DNA of 64,000 nucleotides from Quercus robur (lineage: Eukaryota > Streptophyta > Magnoliopsida > Fagales > Fagaceae), in assembly GCF_932294415.1 (NCBI RefSeq), contig NC_065536.1:45977854-46041853 (forward strand), in the 5' to 3' direction. The notes under the pieces were generated by a model that was given only the letters and a program-made list of their open reading frames with translations, searched no databases and was not told the origin of the DNA. The number at the start of each line of letters is the position of its first letter. The stretch's first letter is position 1. Made by a program: the position numbers and the translations under genes. This document shows positions 11,817 to 23,726 of this stretch, in pieces.

Positions 11817-12585
11817 AAATGTTTATTCCTTTTGAAACCATAATTTTGGTGTTTGATTGCATTTATATTATTGAAAAAAAAAATTCACAATAACTATTCT
11901 TTAAATATTGTAATAAGTGTGTCAGTAAGAGCGTAAGATATTTTTTTTCAATAAAAGATAACAATTGTAATTATTGATTGCGTTTTATTTTTTAAAATTT
12001 TGATAAGTATAAGGCTATTCAATTTTTATGTATTCATTTAAATTTCAACCAATTATTAACTTTTGATGAAACTTGTCTTTTTCTTTTTCTTTTCTTTTTT
12101 TTAAATGGCTAATTACAACTTATCCACATGTAGTTTGACCGAAATTTAAGTTACCTACCCATGGTTTGAAATTTGGCACTTTACCCACTAAGGTTAGTTC
12201 AGTTAAAGTTCTGTTATCCATATTTGTTAAAAATGATACTAAATATGTATTTTTGTTCTCTTTTATGTCTCTCTCTCCTCTCAAAACATAAAAAGCATAA
12301 AAGAATAATAGAAAGCAAGATTAAAAGGTAAGGGTTTTGTAAAAATTAAGAAATCAGATGCTCAATTGAAGGAATTGTTGGTCTAACATGTTGGACATGT
12401 TGGAAGTCTGGTTCACTAACATCAAGAGAGTGGGTATACCCAATTATGTGGTTGTTGCTTTGGATGAAGAGATTGCCAATTCTGTGAATCAAAGGATGTT
12501 CTGGTGTATAAGAGTGATCTAGATGAAGGTATTAATTCAGTTGCGAGGACAGGAGGGAACCATGCTGTCTCAGGGTTGAAATTTC

Positions 12586-12586
<1 letters not shown>

Positions 12587-12619
<33 letters not shown>

Positions 12620-12790
12620 CTTCCGAATTCTATTAAAGCAATTGTTGCTTTTAGCTGGGTAAAATGGATGGTATAGCTTGTGTTTTCATTCCCCTCAAAA
12701 AAAAAAAAAAGCTTGTGTTTTCATTTTAAAACTTTCTTATTTCAGTCAACACATATTTAATTAATATGTGTTGCAATAGCTAAAAGCACC
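12587..12790 (-). mobile_element. Retroposon insertion inside the captured gene fragment
   Basis: The duplicated target gaaatttcg(tttt) occurs at 12578-12590 and 12791-12803 and splits one arabinosyltransferase reading frame. The insert begins with a long T-run on the plus strand, so it is a poly(A)-tailed insert on the minus strand. The body of about 170 bp is not a recognised family. It is younger than the gene capture. Confidence 0.7.
12691..12709 (+). mobile_element. Tail-only retroinsertion (19 bp) with 16-bp target-site duplication
   Basis: The 16-base repeat agcttgtgttttcatt at 12675-12690 and 12710-12725 flanks only 'cccctc' plus a run of A. This is the expected product of extreme 5' truncation during LINE-driven retrotransposition. 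It lies within the larger retroposon at 12587-12790 and is younger still. Confidence 0.65.
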
Positions 12791-13111
12791 GAAATTTCGT
12801 TTTCTAAGAGAGTTTTTGCAACTGGGGTATAGTGATGTCTTTGATGAACCTGCAATGGGTTGGGCTGGATATGCTCATACAATGCAGATATGAGTCTATA
12901 ACTCTGGTTTTTTCTACATTAGACCAACAATTCCTTCAATTGAGCTTCTGGTTTCTTAATCATTAGACCAATAACTCTGGTTTCTTAATTTTTACAAAAC
13001 TCTTACCTCTTGATTTTGTTTTCTCTTATTCTTTTATGTTTTTTTATGTTTTGAGACGGGTAGGGAACTTAAATTTCAATCAAATCATAAATGGGTAAGA
13101 TGTAATTAGCT

Positions 13112-14511
13112 AAAAAAAAAAGCTTATTTCATGTTTCATCATTTTATTCAAAGTGAATTTTTCAGTTATTAGAATTCAATATTTATAGGAGATGTTGTTA
13201 ACTCTCTCTCTTTTTTCTTTTTTTTTTTCTTTTTTCTTTTTTTATCTTTTAAAATTTATTGGATAGTAACTTTAGACAAATGATAATGATGTTAATTGTA
13301 AAATTGTTTCATTTTATATAATTGAATGCTAAGCAAGACTCACAAAAAGTATAAATATAAAGTTTATTTTAGAGATTTTATCGAAATATGATTTTATTCT
13401 ATCATCTTATCATGTTGTATCAAACTTTGATATACATATTCAAATATAGTTTAATTATTGTGTTGTCACAATATTACCATACAGATGCGTAGAAATGGAA
13501 TTATTTTATCAACTATTTCTTTTATTACTTGTAATATTTACATATGGTCTGAAGTAATAATCATTACAATAGACAAGCATAGAAATAAGCTTTTTATCGT
13601 AATTATACAATGGGTAAGTGGTTGTTTTGCATGGTTTGGTTAAGGCTCTATGTTGCATAAGGTTGAATTATTGTAAAGATTTATTGGGCTACAATCTAGT
13701 ATTTCTTAAATCAAGAAGTTTAACAATTATTTTTAACCAAACTCAAAAAAATGTTGTAACCAAAATAACCAAATTAATAATAAAAGAGATCAATCATATA
13801 CAAGAATACAAAGATTTATATGGAAAATATTTTCTTTTTCAAAAGAAAAACCATGAGATTAAATTCGAACAAATTTAACTATTATAAAACTATAATTCTC
13901 AAGTTTTTGTCCAAAACTTGAGTCCATAACAATTACATAAATTATAATTCTCATCTAAAATCTACACTCAATCTTTATATTACTTTGTTATTTTTACTTG
14001 TTATGTATCTTATGGCTAATGAAAAACATATGCTAAATCTTCTTTTTTACCCCCACCCTTCCTCATACTTACAATTGCTCTGGCAAAACCACACAAATAT
14101 TTTACCAATATGGCTCAAATGAAAATTTTCTCCTTTGCCAACTACAATAACAAGAAGTTGATAGGTATTAATTGTTTTGTAACTCAATGACTATATTCAA
14201 GTCTCTGATTGAGTTTGATTTCCAACACCTCAACTTATTTTACGAAAAAAGAACTTTTTCCTAATTTTGCCGTAATTTTCTCTTAAACCAAGAGGACTAT
14301 GACGTGGCTAATTTGCCACTCACTTTAAACTTTTTTTTGTGTGCACTGAACCATTGCCATTGCCATTGGGTTACGGTGATTGAAACTTCTATCTTGGATC
14401 AAAGGCAAGCCCAAGAAACCAAAAAATTATCCCATTTATCTTTTCATTTTATGTATTTAGTATGCAAATTAGGGAATTATGAGATACAAGAAAAATATTA
14501 TTTAAAAAAAT
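13112..14511. other. AT-rich noncoding stretch, no feature recognised
   Basis: The stretch holds T-rich and A-rich simple sequence and only short frames without recognisable domains. The part just before 14512 may contain the lost promoter and 5' end of the F-box pseudogene. Confidence 0.5.
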
Positions 14512-15774
14512 TTGTTGTTTATTTTTTTTTTCCTGCTAGCTTCAGAAGAAAATAAACTTGGGTGTCAGTTGTCAGAACTTCCAGAGAATTTGATATATGA
14601 GATTGGGAAGTGGCTCACAATCTATGCTGATTATGTCCGATTGCGCTCAACTTGTAAGTCATTCCAATCCTTGCTACCAAAGTTGCCAAACCATCAACTT
14701 AGCCAAGTTCCATGGTTGATGATTCCACCAGCTAACGATGCAAGTGAAACACATTGCAAATTTTTCAGCATACTAGAAAATAAGATGTATAAGTTGGAAC
14801 TTCCAAAAGTACAGGGAAAGCTGTTACGAGGATCCTCATATGGTTGGGTACTCATGATTGACGGGTATCCAGAGTTAAATCTAATCAATCCACTCACAAG
14901 AGCTCAAATCCAACTACCTCCAATAGACACATTTCCTGATGTATTAGGATACCGTCCATATAGGGCTGATGAAGAATATTTAACTTTGAGAGTGAGACCA
15001 AACTTACCTAAACCAGCAAAAGTACAGGTTGAAAGCATAGCATACGTAAGAGATGTTTTCATACATAAGCTTGTGTTGTCATCAAACCCTACTACTTCCA
15101 AAGAGTTCATGGCCATGGCCATCTACGGTATGGTTTTAGATTTAGCTTTCTGCAAAAAGGGGGACAAGAAATGGACTCTTATTCAACAAAATGATCAACA
15201 TATAAATCATGATATAATTTCCCATAAGGGGAAGTTCTATGTATTACGTAATGATGGAGGATTGTGGGTTGGTGACCGTACTTCCTTGCCAAATATGACA
15301 CAGCTTGTACCATCTCTTCCAAAGACTATTCTCAATTATTTTTCTTTGGTGAGGACGATATCCGGTGAGTTTTTTATGGTTAGAAAGATTCACTAACTGG
15401 AACCAATTTCTCTTATTGACCATATTTATTCCTACAAAACGATTGACTTTGTGGTTTATAAACTAGATCATCATCAAGGAGAGTTGAAATGGAGAATGGT
15501 AAAGAACATTGGAGATAATGTATTCTTTGTGGGAATGAATGATTCCTTGTGAATCTCATCTCAAAACCTTGCTAGATATAAGGGGAATTGTATTTACTTT
15601 ACTGATGACTACTTTGATTGCCATCGAGAAGGCATTGTAGGAGGTCATGACCTGGGCGTTTACAACGTGGAGGATAGGAGTATCAAACCATTGCCAGGAT
15701 ATAATTATTATGAGAGTCACACCATGTTGGTTTGGCCCCCACCAATTTGGGTCTCTCCTAATCCTACTTCTTGA
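14512..15774 (+). pseudogene. F-box protein with DUF295 (KIB1-4 beta-propeller) domain, inactivated
   Basis: One frame runs the length of the gene. It has an F-box-like start (LSELPENLIYEIGKWLTIYADYVRLRSTCKSF), then DUF295 landmarks such as GSSYGWVLMID, NPLTRAQIQLPP, FCKKGDKKWTLI and YKGNCIYFTDDYFD, and ends PLPGYNYYESHTMLVWPPP before TGA at 15772-15774. Intact relatives act as substrate adaptors of SCF ubiquitin ligases. Two in-frame stops, TAA at 15394-15396 and TGA at 15550-15552, cut the propeller domain, while sequence on both sides stays clearly homologous. No frameshift was seen, so the loss looks recent, or a short product of about 290 residues may be made. The true start is uncertain: the first Met precedes a T-rich, acceptor-like stretch. 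Confidence 0.8.
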
Positions 15775-16149
15775 TAACAAACATTTGCAACCTATTCAAT
15801 GTGTGCACATCAAAAAGATAATGGAAGAGATGGCTGGTTGGTGAGCATGCTATAATGATTTAGAAGTTAGTGAAAATAGGAAAATTATTACAAATTTTAC
15901 TGTTAAACCATTCAAATTTTTAATGATACAATTAAGATGTGATAGGATCTTACTCAATTAATTTGTACATATGTCATTATATTTTGAGTTTTTCTAGAAT
16001 TATAACATTTGTCACAACTTCAACGTGACAGACTGTAATTGACTGCCAATTAATTTCACATGGACTTATCACTTTTTTTCCATCACATGAGGGTCATGGC
16101 ATAAAAGTTGTACCTCTAACTTTTCTCTTATATAATTGAGTATTAAGAT

Positions 16150-16565
16150 AATTAGACATTCTTGACAGGGTCCTCTATATATAATGAATAATTTCTCCCA
16201 TGATAGGGAGTGTTAAATAATAATAAAAATATATTATTTCTTAAAAAAATTAAATTTTTTTGATTATTTGTTTCTCTCTCTAGGATTCTTTATCGTGCGC
16301 ATGGAAATTTTGATTGCATGATAAAAGTAATTCAGAAATTTTGGATTGCAATGCCCATAACCTTCGTAAAATGAATGATAAGAATTTACATATTGTTTCT
16401 GATTTTTTTATAATCCTGATTTTTTGGATTTCAGTGCCCATAGACCTTCGTAAAGTAATTCAATAATCCTGATTTTTTTTCATTTAAATTATAATCAATG
16501 GAATAAATTGCCCTTTTGCACTTGAAGCTCCATATTGTTTCTCATAAAAAATAAAAAATAAAACC

Positions 16566-16598
<33 letters not shown>

Positions 16599-16610
16599 TT
16601 AAAGCTCCAT
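16150..16610. repeat. Dispersed repeat, copy B (without SINE)
   Basis: This is the partner of 10060-10700, with the same blocks in the same order and orientation, including 'gtttctctctctagga' and 'ccttcgtaaaatgaatgataag'. It lacks the SINE of copy A, and its right part has a partly repeated 'catagaccttcgtaaa' block. It ends in an (AT)n(AG)n microsatellite at about 16567-16597. No coding potential was seen. Confidence 0.7.
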
Positions 16611-16945
16611 ATTACCTATATATAAGCACCACATACAATTAAACTTTTATTCATATATGTATATTATTGTGTAACATATTGAAAAAACACTAACCCGAAA
16701 AGCAAAAAGAAAGAGACAAAAAATAGAAAATACAAAGACACTATATATAGGACATATAGAACATTACTTAATGATCGAGGATTACACATTTCTCAACGAG
16801 CGGCTTTCCTTGGGGTTGGATTCTTTGATGGTTTCTTATGTGTCTGCCTCCTACAATATAAATAAAACCGATTAGAAATATGGTGAATCAATTATATTCT
16901 AGATAACCGTATATTCACAAGTTAATTTACAAATTGATGAACTAA

Positions 16946-17197
16946 TTAAGAGATGACATGCTTTGAGTGCCATTCATTAAAATGTTGCTGTAAGGAGATA
17001 TCATTCTCAAACAAGTTGCCACATTCAAGACATGGGAGGTGACAGTTGCGATGTGCTCTTTTAGTGTGGCTAGAAACTCCATCTGGGGTTATAAAATCGG
17101 CACTTCTTCCAACTTCTGCACAGTGTGCACAAAAAAATTTCTTATCACATTTGGATTGCTCGATATTGACCGAATTATCTTCTGTATGTGTAGCCAT
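16946..17197 (-). CDS. Small C2H2 zinc-finger protein (83 aa), possibly partial
   Basis: The frame encodes two potential zinc fingers. The first is C-x2-C (CAHC) with a following H-x4-H (HTKRAH) after a 17-residue spacer. The second is a textbook C-x2-C-x12-H-x4-H finger (CLECGNLF…HFNEWH). The N-terminus is short and acidic/polar (MATHTEDNSVNIEQSKCDKK). Two fingers in an 83-residue frame make a chance ORF unlikely. No close family was recognised, and DNA, RNA or protein binding is all possible. A hAT MITE lies about 18 bp upstream of the start codon. A possible further exon after an acceptor-like 'ttgtag' near 16852 was not confirmed. Confidence 0.5.
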   Translation of the reverse strand: MATHTEDNSVNIEQSKCDKKFFCAHCAEVGRSADFITPDGVSSHTKRAHRNCHLPCLECGNLFENDISLQQHFNEWHSKHVIS

Positions 17198-17215
17198 ATA
17201 TTAATGGTTTGTATG

Positions 17216-18037
17216 CAGTGGCGGAGCCAGGAATTTAGGTCAAGGGGGGCAAGATTAAAAGACAAGATTGAAAGTCAAAAACTAATCTAAAAAAATTTAA
17301 ATGTGAATATTAAGAGTATGCAATATACCTGTGACTATATAAACGTGACTCAATGACTTGAATTCTTTAAAAAACTCAACTTGAATGCTTTTAAAAACTC
17401 AACAGAAACTCTAATTGTTTGTTTGAATAGAGGGGAGTAGAGTAAAGCGAGGGAAAGTAAGATAAATTACCTTATTTGAATTTTTTTAAGAGAGAAAAGA
17501 GAGAGATTTGGAGGGATTTTAATTACTTCTAACCCCTCATTTTTAATTTCTCTAAATTAGAGAGATATGGAGAAAGAATAGAGCATAAAAATATTTAACT
17601 AAATGAATTACCAAATTTAAAATTTCTTTTTTTAAAAAGCTAATTATTTTCCTCCCTTTACTTAATTTTAAAAACATTCAAAAACTTTTTTTTTTTTTTT
17701 TAAATATGGGAGGCATGCTTTATACCGTACCATATATACACTTTTTTTTTTTTTGAGTTCTATTAGGATTAGGCTGCTGTGGTTCCTATTCCGTATAGGC
17801 ATATATCATTAGCATAGGTTTTTATTTTTTATTTTTTTAATGGTTACTAGGTGAGACCCATAGTTTTATATTAGAGTTATAGTAGTCTCAGAGTTCTAGT
17901 TAAGGAAAAGTTTTTTGGCTTTTGTGTAGAGGGGCAAATAGTACATTTCAATGCAATATACTGCCATTATTAGTAAAAATTTCGGAAGTTCAGGGGGGGC
18001 ACCTGCCCCCCCTCGCCCCCACCTCCCTCCACCCCTG
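17216..18037. mobile_element. hAT MITE, 822 bp, with perfect 8-bp target-site duplication
   Basis: The ends are imperfect inverted repeats: left CAGTGGCGGAGCCAGG, right in reverse CAGGGGTGGAGGGAGG. The target duplication tttgtatg is at 17208-17215 and 18038-18045, and 8 bp is diagnostic of hAT. G-runs and C-runs near the ends (ggggggc, gccccccc) match the 'gcggagccag' hAT families common in dicots. There is no transposase inside. The insertion lies just upstream of the start codon of the zinc-finger ORF at 16946-17197. Confidence 0.88.
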
Positions 18038-18045
18038 TTTGTATG

Positions 18046-18723
18046 TGTTGATGTAGAATACTTCGGTTCAAACTTCAAATGATATATATATACCAGTTTC
18101 TAGGATTTGTAATGTGACATAAAACGTGACATCTTTAAGGAAAATAATTGCAATTTCAATGAAACTCAAAAATATTCCAAATTTAGAAATTGAATTAAAG
18201 AAAACAATTTCAATGAAACACAAAATATTCTAAATTTAGAGATTTAATAAAAGCCTCTTTTTTCTCTTTCTCAATGCAATTCTTGCCTATATTATTTTAT
18301 AAAATTTGGAAATTATTTGCAAAGTTTTCTTTCTAAAGTCTAAAATAATAAATGACCGGTATGTTGGTACGTACTTGGTACTCACGTTGCATATCTTCAC
18401 ATACATAATACATAAACTTCTTCAGATTACCTTCACATTTAATCTAAATTACGGATGCATTTTTGAACTAAAAATAGAAACATTCATGATGGTGAGAAGA
18501 TGGGAAAAAAACTTGTGTCCATGTACAACTTGATTTAACATTTTCTTATTTTATTTATTTCCCCAATATTTTTTTTTCCTTCCTACGTTTTATAGATGAT
18601 ATAAAATTTTGAAATTAGAAATCGAAAAACTAGTGTCATTCATGTTTCCAAAGTCTTTACTAAGAGTCTTATTACTCAATTGACACAATTGCTTATATTT
18701 TTAATTATAATGTCCAAATTAAA

Positions 18724-18777
<54 letters not shown>

Positions 18778-19091
18778 AAGACTTTCTTCCAAGTAATCCA
18801 TAATCCAATTAAAAATGTTTAAGAAATTGGAGGCTTTGCCAAAAGTGTTGTTGCTAAATTGGTACTTTCTTATGTTTTTTAATCACCAACATGTCCAAAG
18901 TTGTAAAAAAATTGGATGCTTTCTTTCAAGTAATTGGTAAAGCAATTTATTAATGTCCATGCTTAAAAATTTCCCCACTTGGAGCACCTAATGCTTACAA
19001 AGACGCTCGTGTCTTATTTTGGAAAAGAAGTGGTTCCTTTTTTTGTTTTTAGAGATAAGAAGTGGTTCAATTCAGTAATCTTGTACGTTAA
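18046..19091. other. AT-rich spacer with (AT)n microsatellite
   Basis: No gene was recognised. A long (AT)n tract lies at about 18732-18776. Related phrases such as 'aagtaatccataatccaatt' and 'aagtaattggtaaagcaattt' suggest an old local duplication around 18780-18950. Confidence 0.5.
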
Positions 19092-19386
19092 CTCAAGAAT
19101 AGGGATGGCCATGGGTAAGGTATGGATCGGGTATACCCATACCCGACCCGAAAAGTTTACCCATGGATACCCGATTATCAATACTCGTTAATATCCATAC
19201 CTGAATCTTACCCGAATATATTATCCATGGATATCCATACCTTACTCGAAACCCAAAACCCATTTATTTTTATTTTTTTTAATTCAAAACATTTTAACAT
19301 AAAAACTAACCAATCTTAAAAAAGAAAAAACTAATCAATAAAAAAAAATTTATTGATTAGTTTGTATCTGCTTCTTTCTTTCTTTT

Positions 19387-19428
<42 letters not shown>

Positions 19429-19501
19429 AGATAGAGATAGAAATTTTATTAGATAAAAAATAAAATAAAATAAAGAATCAACATTTTCCTCTACCTCTTC
19501 A

Positions 19502-19969
<468 letters not shown>

Positions 19970-20711
19970 CTGTCAAAACAAACATAAATAATATTAAAAA
20001 TCTAATGTAGTGATTCATTAGATTTTTATGGTAAATATAAGATAACACTACATCTCGTTACTTAGCTATATTATGATCAAAACGCTACTCATAGCATGAA
20101 CTACTGACAACCAGCACTTCTTAAGAAGAAAAAAACAAATTACTGAAGACAAGGAACATTCATTGAGAGTAAGAGGCTATTCAATACCTTCTGTAAATTA
20201 TCAACATTGATTCTATCTATTTAAGCTCCATTTGTCACAGAAAAACCTGATACAAACGACACAATAATCCTATTTCAACAATACAACAATATAAGACATC
20301 ACACGCATGCATACACTATAAAACAACAAATTCAAATGACATAGGCAGTCCATGACTTTTTACAGCTTGGGTCCCTGTTATAATAACTAAAACGAAAGCT
20401 GTGAATACTTGAAGATCAAAATGAAAAATTAAATCAAAATATAGGGATCGTGTTTTTGCCCAATATCTCCTTATGAAGAGTTAAACATATATATAAAAAT
20501 ATAGAAAATTTTTTACGGATCGGGTTTGGATAATATCCATACCCTACCCGAACAATTTGGATAATATCCATACCCTACCCGGTTAAGCTCTACCCATGAA
20601 GAACCGGATATTACCCGAAACATTTGGATCGGGTAGGGTTGAATATCCATTACCCAATGGGTATGGCCATCCCTACTTGAGAATATACGCAAAAACCAAA
20701 GAAAAAGGGGA

Positions 20712-20749
<38 letters not shown>

Positions 20750-20805
20750 TTTTTTTTTTTATATTTCGCAGTAAGAATACAAATAAACTTTAGAAATTAA
20801 CATTA

Positions 20806-20905
20806 AGAACATCAACATTGGTGGAGCTAAAAATTTTAGCTTTTGCCAACTCAAAAATTACTTTATCTATTTTAAAACATTACTTTACAATACACCCAAC
20901 ATTAA
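20806..20905. mobile_element. MITE end fragment ('ggtggagctaaaaattttagc' family)
   Basis: The block 'catcaacattggtggagctaaaaattttagc' followed by 'attactttatctatttta' closely matches the left end of the element at 27888-28823. No matching right end was found downstream, so this is probably a truncated copy. Confidence 0.4.
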
Positions 20906-21184
20906 TAGTTTTATTTTTTTTATCTCTCCATTTAAATATTAGTTCTTTATTATTTTTTTCTTCTTTTTCTTTGCCTCTTTCTCTTTTCATATTTATATAG
21001 ACTTGAAATAAAATTGTATAAGTTTGTCAATAAGTACATATGATATTAAAGTATTATTTGTAACTTATTGTTGATATAAACAGTTTATTCATAGTAAAAA
21101 TTTATAGAATTACAAAGAGATATAACATTTTAGTCATAGTTTCACAATATATAAAAAAAATGAAGAAGTTAATCAAGTAACTTG

Positions 21185-23030
21185 TGAACAAACTTGAGCT
21201 TGTTGTGGACACAATGGATGAGAGTTGCCACCTAGTTTTTGCAATGGTTTAGGAACCATATATACAGTGTCCTCTCAAGGAATAACCTTTTTTATTTTAC
21301 TACAAGAGATATGGGTTCGGAGTTAAGGTATGGTCTTGGGAACGTGTTAGGCACCCAAAATCGTCCAACCCTAGGATTGGCTTCCTCTCATTGTGTCTTA
21401 TGTCTTAACCTTATTAAAGGCATATTCAATATTGTATCTATACTCACACATACACTAACATTCATCTAACAATCAACATGCAAGGCATCAAACATCTCTA
21501 ACCATACATCTATCATACTTCTCATCACAACACAAATCCTAGCATACATCTAGCATGGCATCTAATGTCAACCTAACATTCATCTAACATAGCATCTCCT
21601 AACATTCATCTAGCATGGTATAACATAAGCTCTAGCATGTTACTATCATCATGTCATCATTTCACATCTAAGGCACAAGCATTAAATCAAGATAGCAACA
21701 AAGCAAACAAATCATGTTATCATCAAGAGATTGTGGAAAACACTAATAACACAACATGCTTATTCACCATATCACGTTCATCAATCCTAAGCATAGATCA
21801 TATCACAAGTAAATGTATGTACATTGTGAATGCATGACTTATCTCACTTACCTTGCAACTACTCAGCACCTATGGCATTATGCATGAACATGTGAATGCA
21901 TGTTCATGGCATCAAAGCAAGGAAATACAAGATAAAACCCTAATTCTAGCGTGTGAAAGGCAATCAAACAAAGAAACATGTGAAACGGAAGCTTAAAAGC
22001 ATGAATACATGAAAAATGATCTAAAACAAAAGTATTACATGTGAAATTAGAAGCAAAATCAAAAGAATTAGGTTTAGGGTTTTTGGGCAGGATTATGCGC
22101 ACGCATGAACAAGCCTGCGTGCGCAGGCAAGATTATGCGCATGTGGGTTTCAACCCAAAAACCTTAGCAACGCAGCAAATAGAGCAGAACTTCAAAACAC
22201 TAAATCTAACATCCTAACATACATTTAAAACATAAAACCACACAAACGTGTACTATACAAACATATTAAAACATAAAATAAGTAAAGAAATAAACAAAAA
22301 CAGAATTAAACTAAAGAAAATAAAAGAAAAAGCTTAGAAATATACCTTAATGAAAAAGCTTAGAAATATACCTTAAAGAAAAAGCTTTTTAAGCTTGATT
22401 TTTGACCGTTCCGCCCAATCAAATTTATTCACAATCAATAAAAATAGTAATTAATAATCTTAAACTTGAAGATCATGGCCAAAAAAGACCCTAATCAAAA
22501 GAGAATTGACTTGAGAATGTTTTGTAAAAATCTCCCTCTTTGATTCACTATTTCTAGTGAATCTTAGTATTTTCTCGTGAGATTTCTGTGTTCTTTTGAA
22601 AATATATCATGTAAGGCTACTTATATTATGAAAATAAGGGTTTGGAACGACTCCTAGACGATGTGGGATTTGTTTCAAATCTTAGCATTAATATAGAAAA
22701 ATTGTCTTATTTATGTTTCTAGAACCCTTCATGCGCTTGTCGGATCGGGCCTGCGTGCGCATGTAGAGCGTTGCGTGCACAAGCTAATTCCTACGTGCGC
22801 ATGTCGAGGGTTTCCTTGGTTTAATTTTCCAAAAATAAATATATTTGCTCATTAAACGCTATATTTTTCATTTTAACATTTTTCAAGTTAATTTAACATC
22901 TGATTGGACCCTAAACCAACCTTGGGTCTTAGAATTTTAGCATCATTGGGGAACGGGGACTCAAGTCGTAAGTAGTATAAAATACGGTGTCTATACTTGC
23001 CATACAAGAAAATGAGTTTAACATAAAGCG
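21185..23030. repeat. Unclassified noncoding repetitive unit
   Basis: The stretch contains a cluster of 'aacattcatctaacat / catctagcatggcat' near-repeats at about 21450-21620 and a duplicated 27-mer around 'aaaaagcttagaaatatacctta' at about 22328-22385. It also has several 'tgcgtgcgca' CpG-rich words at 22095-22140 and 22735-22805. It ends with 'ggggaacggggactcaagtcgtaagtag' near 22950. It looks like a degraded non-autonomous repeat. No coding potential or ends were found. Confidence 0.4.
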
Positions 23031-23054
23031 TCATGTTAACGAATGCCCTTAGGG

Positions 23055-23718
23055 CATGGACGGAACCACCATTGGACTAGGGGGGGCAACGGCCCCCCTA
23101 TATATATATTTTTTTTAAAAAAAATTATTATATATGTGTGTACTAATTTTAGCAATTTTGTTCTATAAAATTATATTTTGTTTCTCTTTAACAATATCAT
23201 TGATTCTTTTAAGAGTAATGCTATACTCACAAACTTTTTTATAACATTTTTACAAACTATTTTTGGTAGCGAATTCTTATTGGTTCGTATGTGAGGCCAC
23301 CACTTACATTTTTTTTTTTTTTTTTCTTACTAGTAATCACTTATCACATTATTAATTTATAAAAAAAAAATAAAAAAATTAAAAAAAAAAAACTTGTAAC
23401 TCTAGCATTTTTCTCATTTTAGTGATCATAAAAAAATTTATAGGTCTAAAATCTAAAACAAAATATACAAGCCCAAAAAATAGCTCAACAACAAAAATTA
23501 CCTGTAAAACTAAAAATAAATTAAGCTCAATTATCTTTTTATCAAAAATAAATAACCCTACCCTTTAAAAAATTCTATAAAAAAAAAAAAAAAATTGTTC
23601 TTATCCACATAGGAAAAAAAAATCTCAGCAGCTAAGTAACAGAGTCAAAGGTTGAAATCGCCATACACTGCCAACAATAAAGCCACCCCCTTAACTCAAA
23701 GTTCTGGCTCTGTCCCTG
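23055..23718. mobile_element. hAT MITE, 664 bp, nested beside a hAT transposase relic
   Basis: The left end CATGGACGGAACCACC and the right end in reverse CAGGGACAGAGCCAGA are inverted repeats. The target duplication ccttaggg is perfect at 23047-23054 and 23719-23726 (8 bp, hAT). Near the left end is the usual G-run/C-run pair (gggggggcaacggcccccc). It abuts the 3' side of the transposase relic at 23727-26205 and probably inserted into that older element. Confidence 0.85.
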
Positions 23719-23726
23719 CCTTAGGG

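Larger units (their letters stand above)
12388..12949 (+). pseudogene. Captured fragment of an RRA-type (GT77) arabinosyltransferase gene
   Basis: Translation gives MLEVWFTNIKRVGIPNY, VVVALDEEIA, then after a one-base deletion near 12480 DVLVYKSDLDEGIN and GGNHAVSGLKFR. After a retroposon insertion the sequence resumes with FLREFLQLGYS joined directly to DVFDEPAMGWAGYAHTM, then a TGA where Trp is expected, then VYNSGFFYIRPTIPSIELL. These match the REDUCED RESIDUAL ARABINOSE family (nucleotide-diphospho-sugar transferase domain, extensin arabinosylation in the Golgi). Roughly 45 residues, including the expected DVD-type metal-binding stretch, are missing at the GYS/DVF junction. It is a non-functional gene fragment inside a transposon. 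Confidence 0.8.
12107..13111. mobile_element. MULE-like element with long terminal inverted repeats and captured gene (Pack-MULE type)
   Basis: The left end (ggctaattacaacttatcc…) and the right end read in reverse (agctaattacatcttaccc…) are inverted repeats. With an internal gap of about 95 bp they continue to about 12386 on the left and about 12921 on the right. Such long terminal inverted repeats point to the Mutator superfamily. The interior holds two adjoining pieces of a glycosyltransferase coding sequence, and the inner ends of the inverted repeats include part of that gene. No transposase is present. A 9-bp target duplication cannot be resolved because both flanks are T/A runs. Confidence 0.75.

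Noticed and set aside
22080-22810. CpG-rich 'tgcgtgcgca' words, considered as a CRISPR-like or regulatory repeat
   Set aside because: Spacing is irregular and the units are short. In a plant nuclear repeat they are most simply degraded low-complexity sequence.
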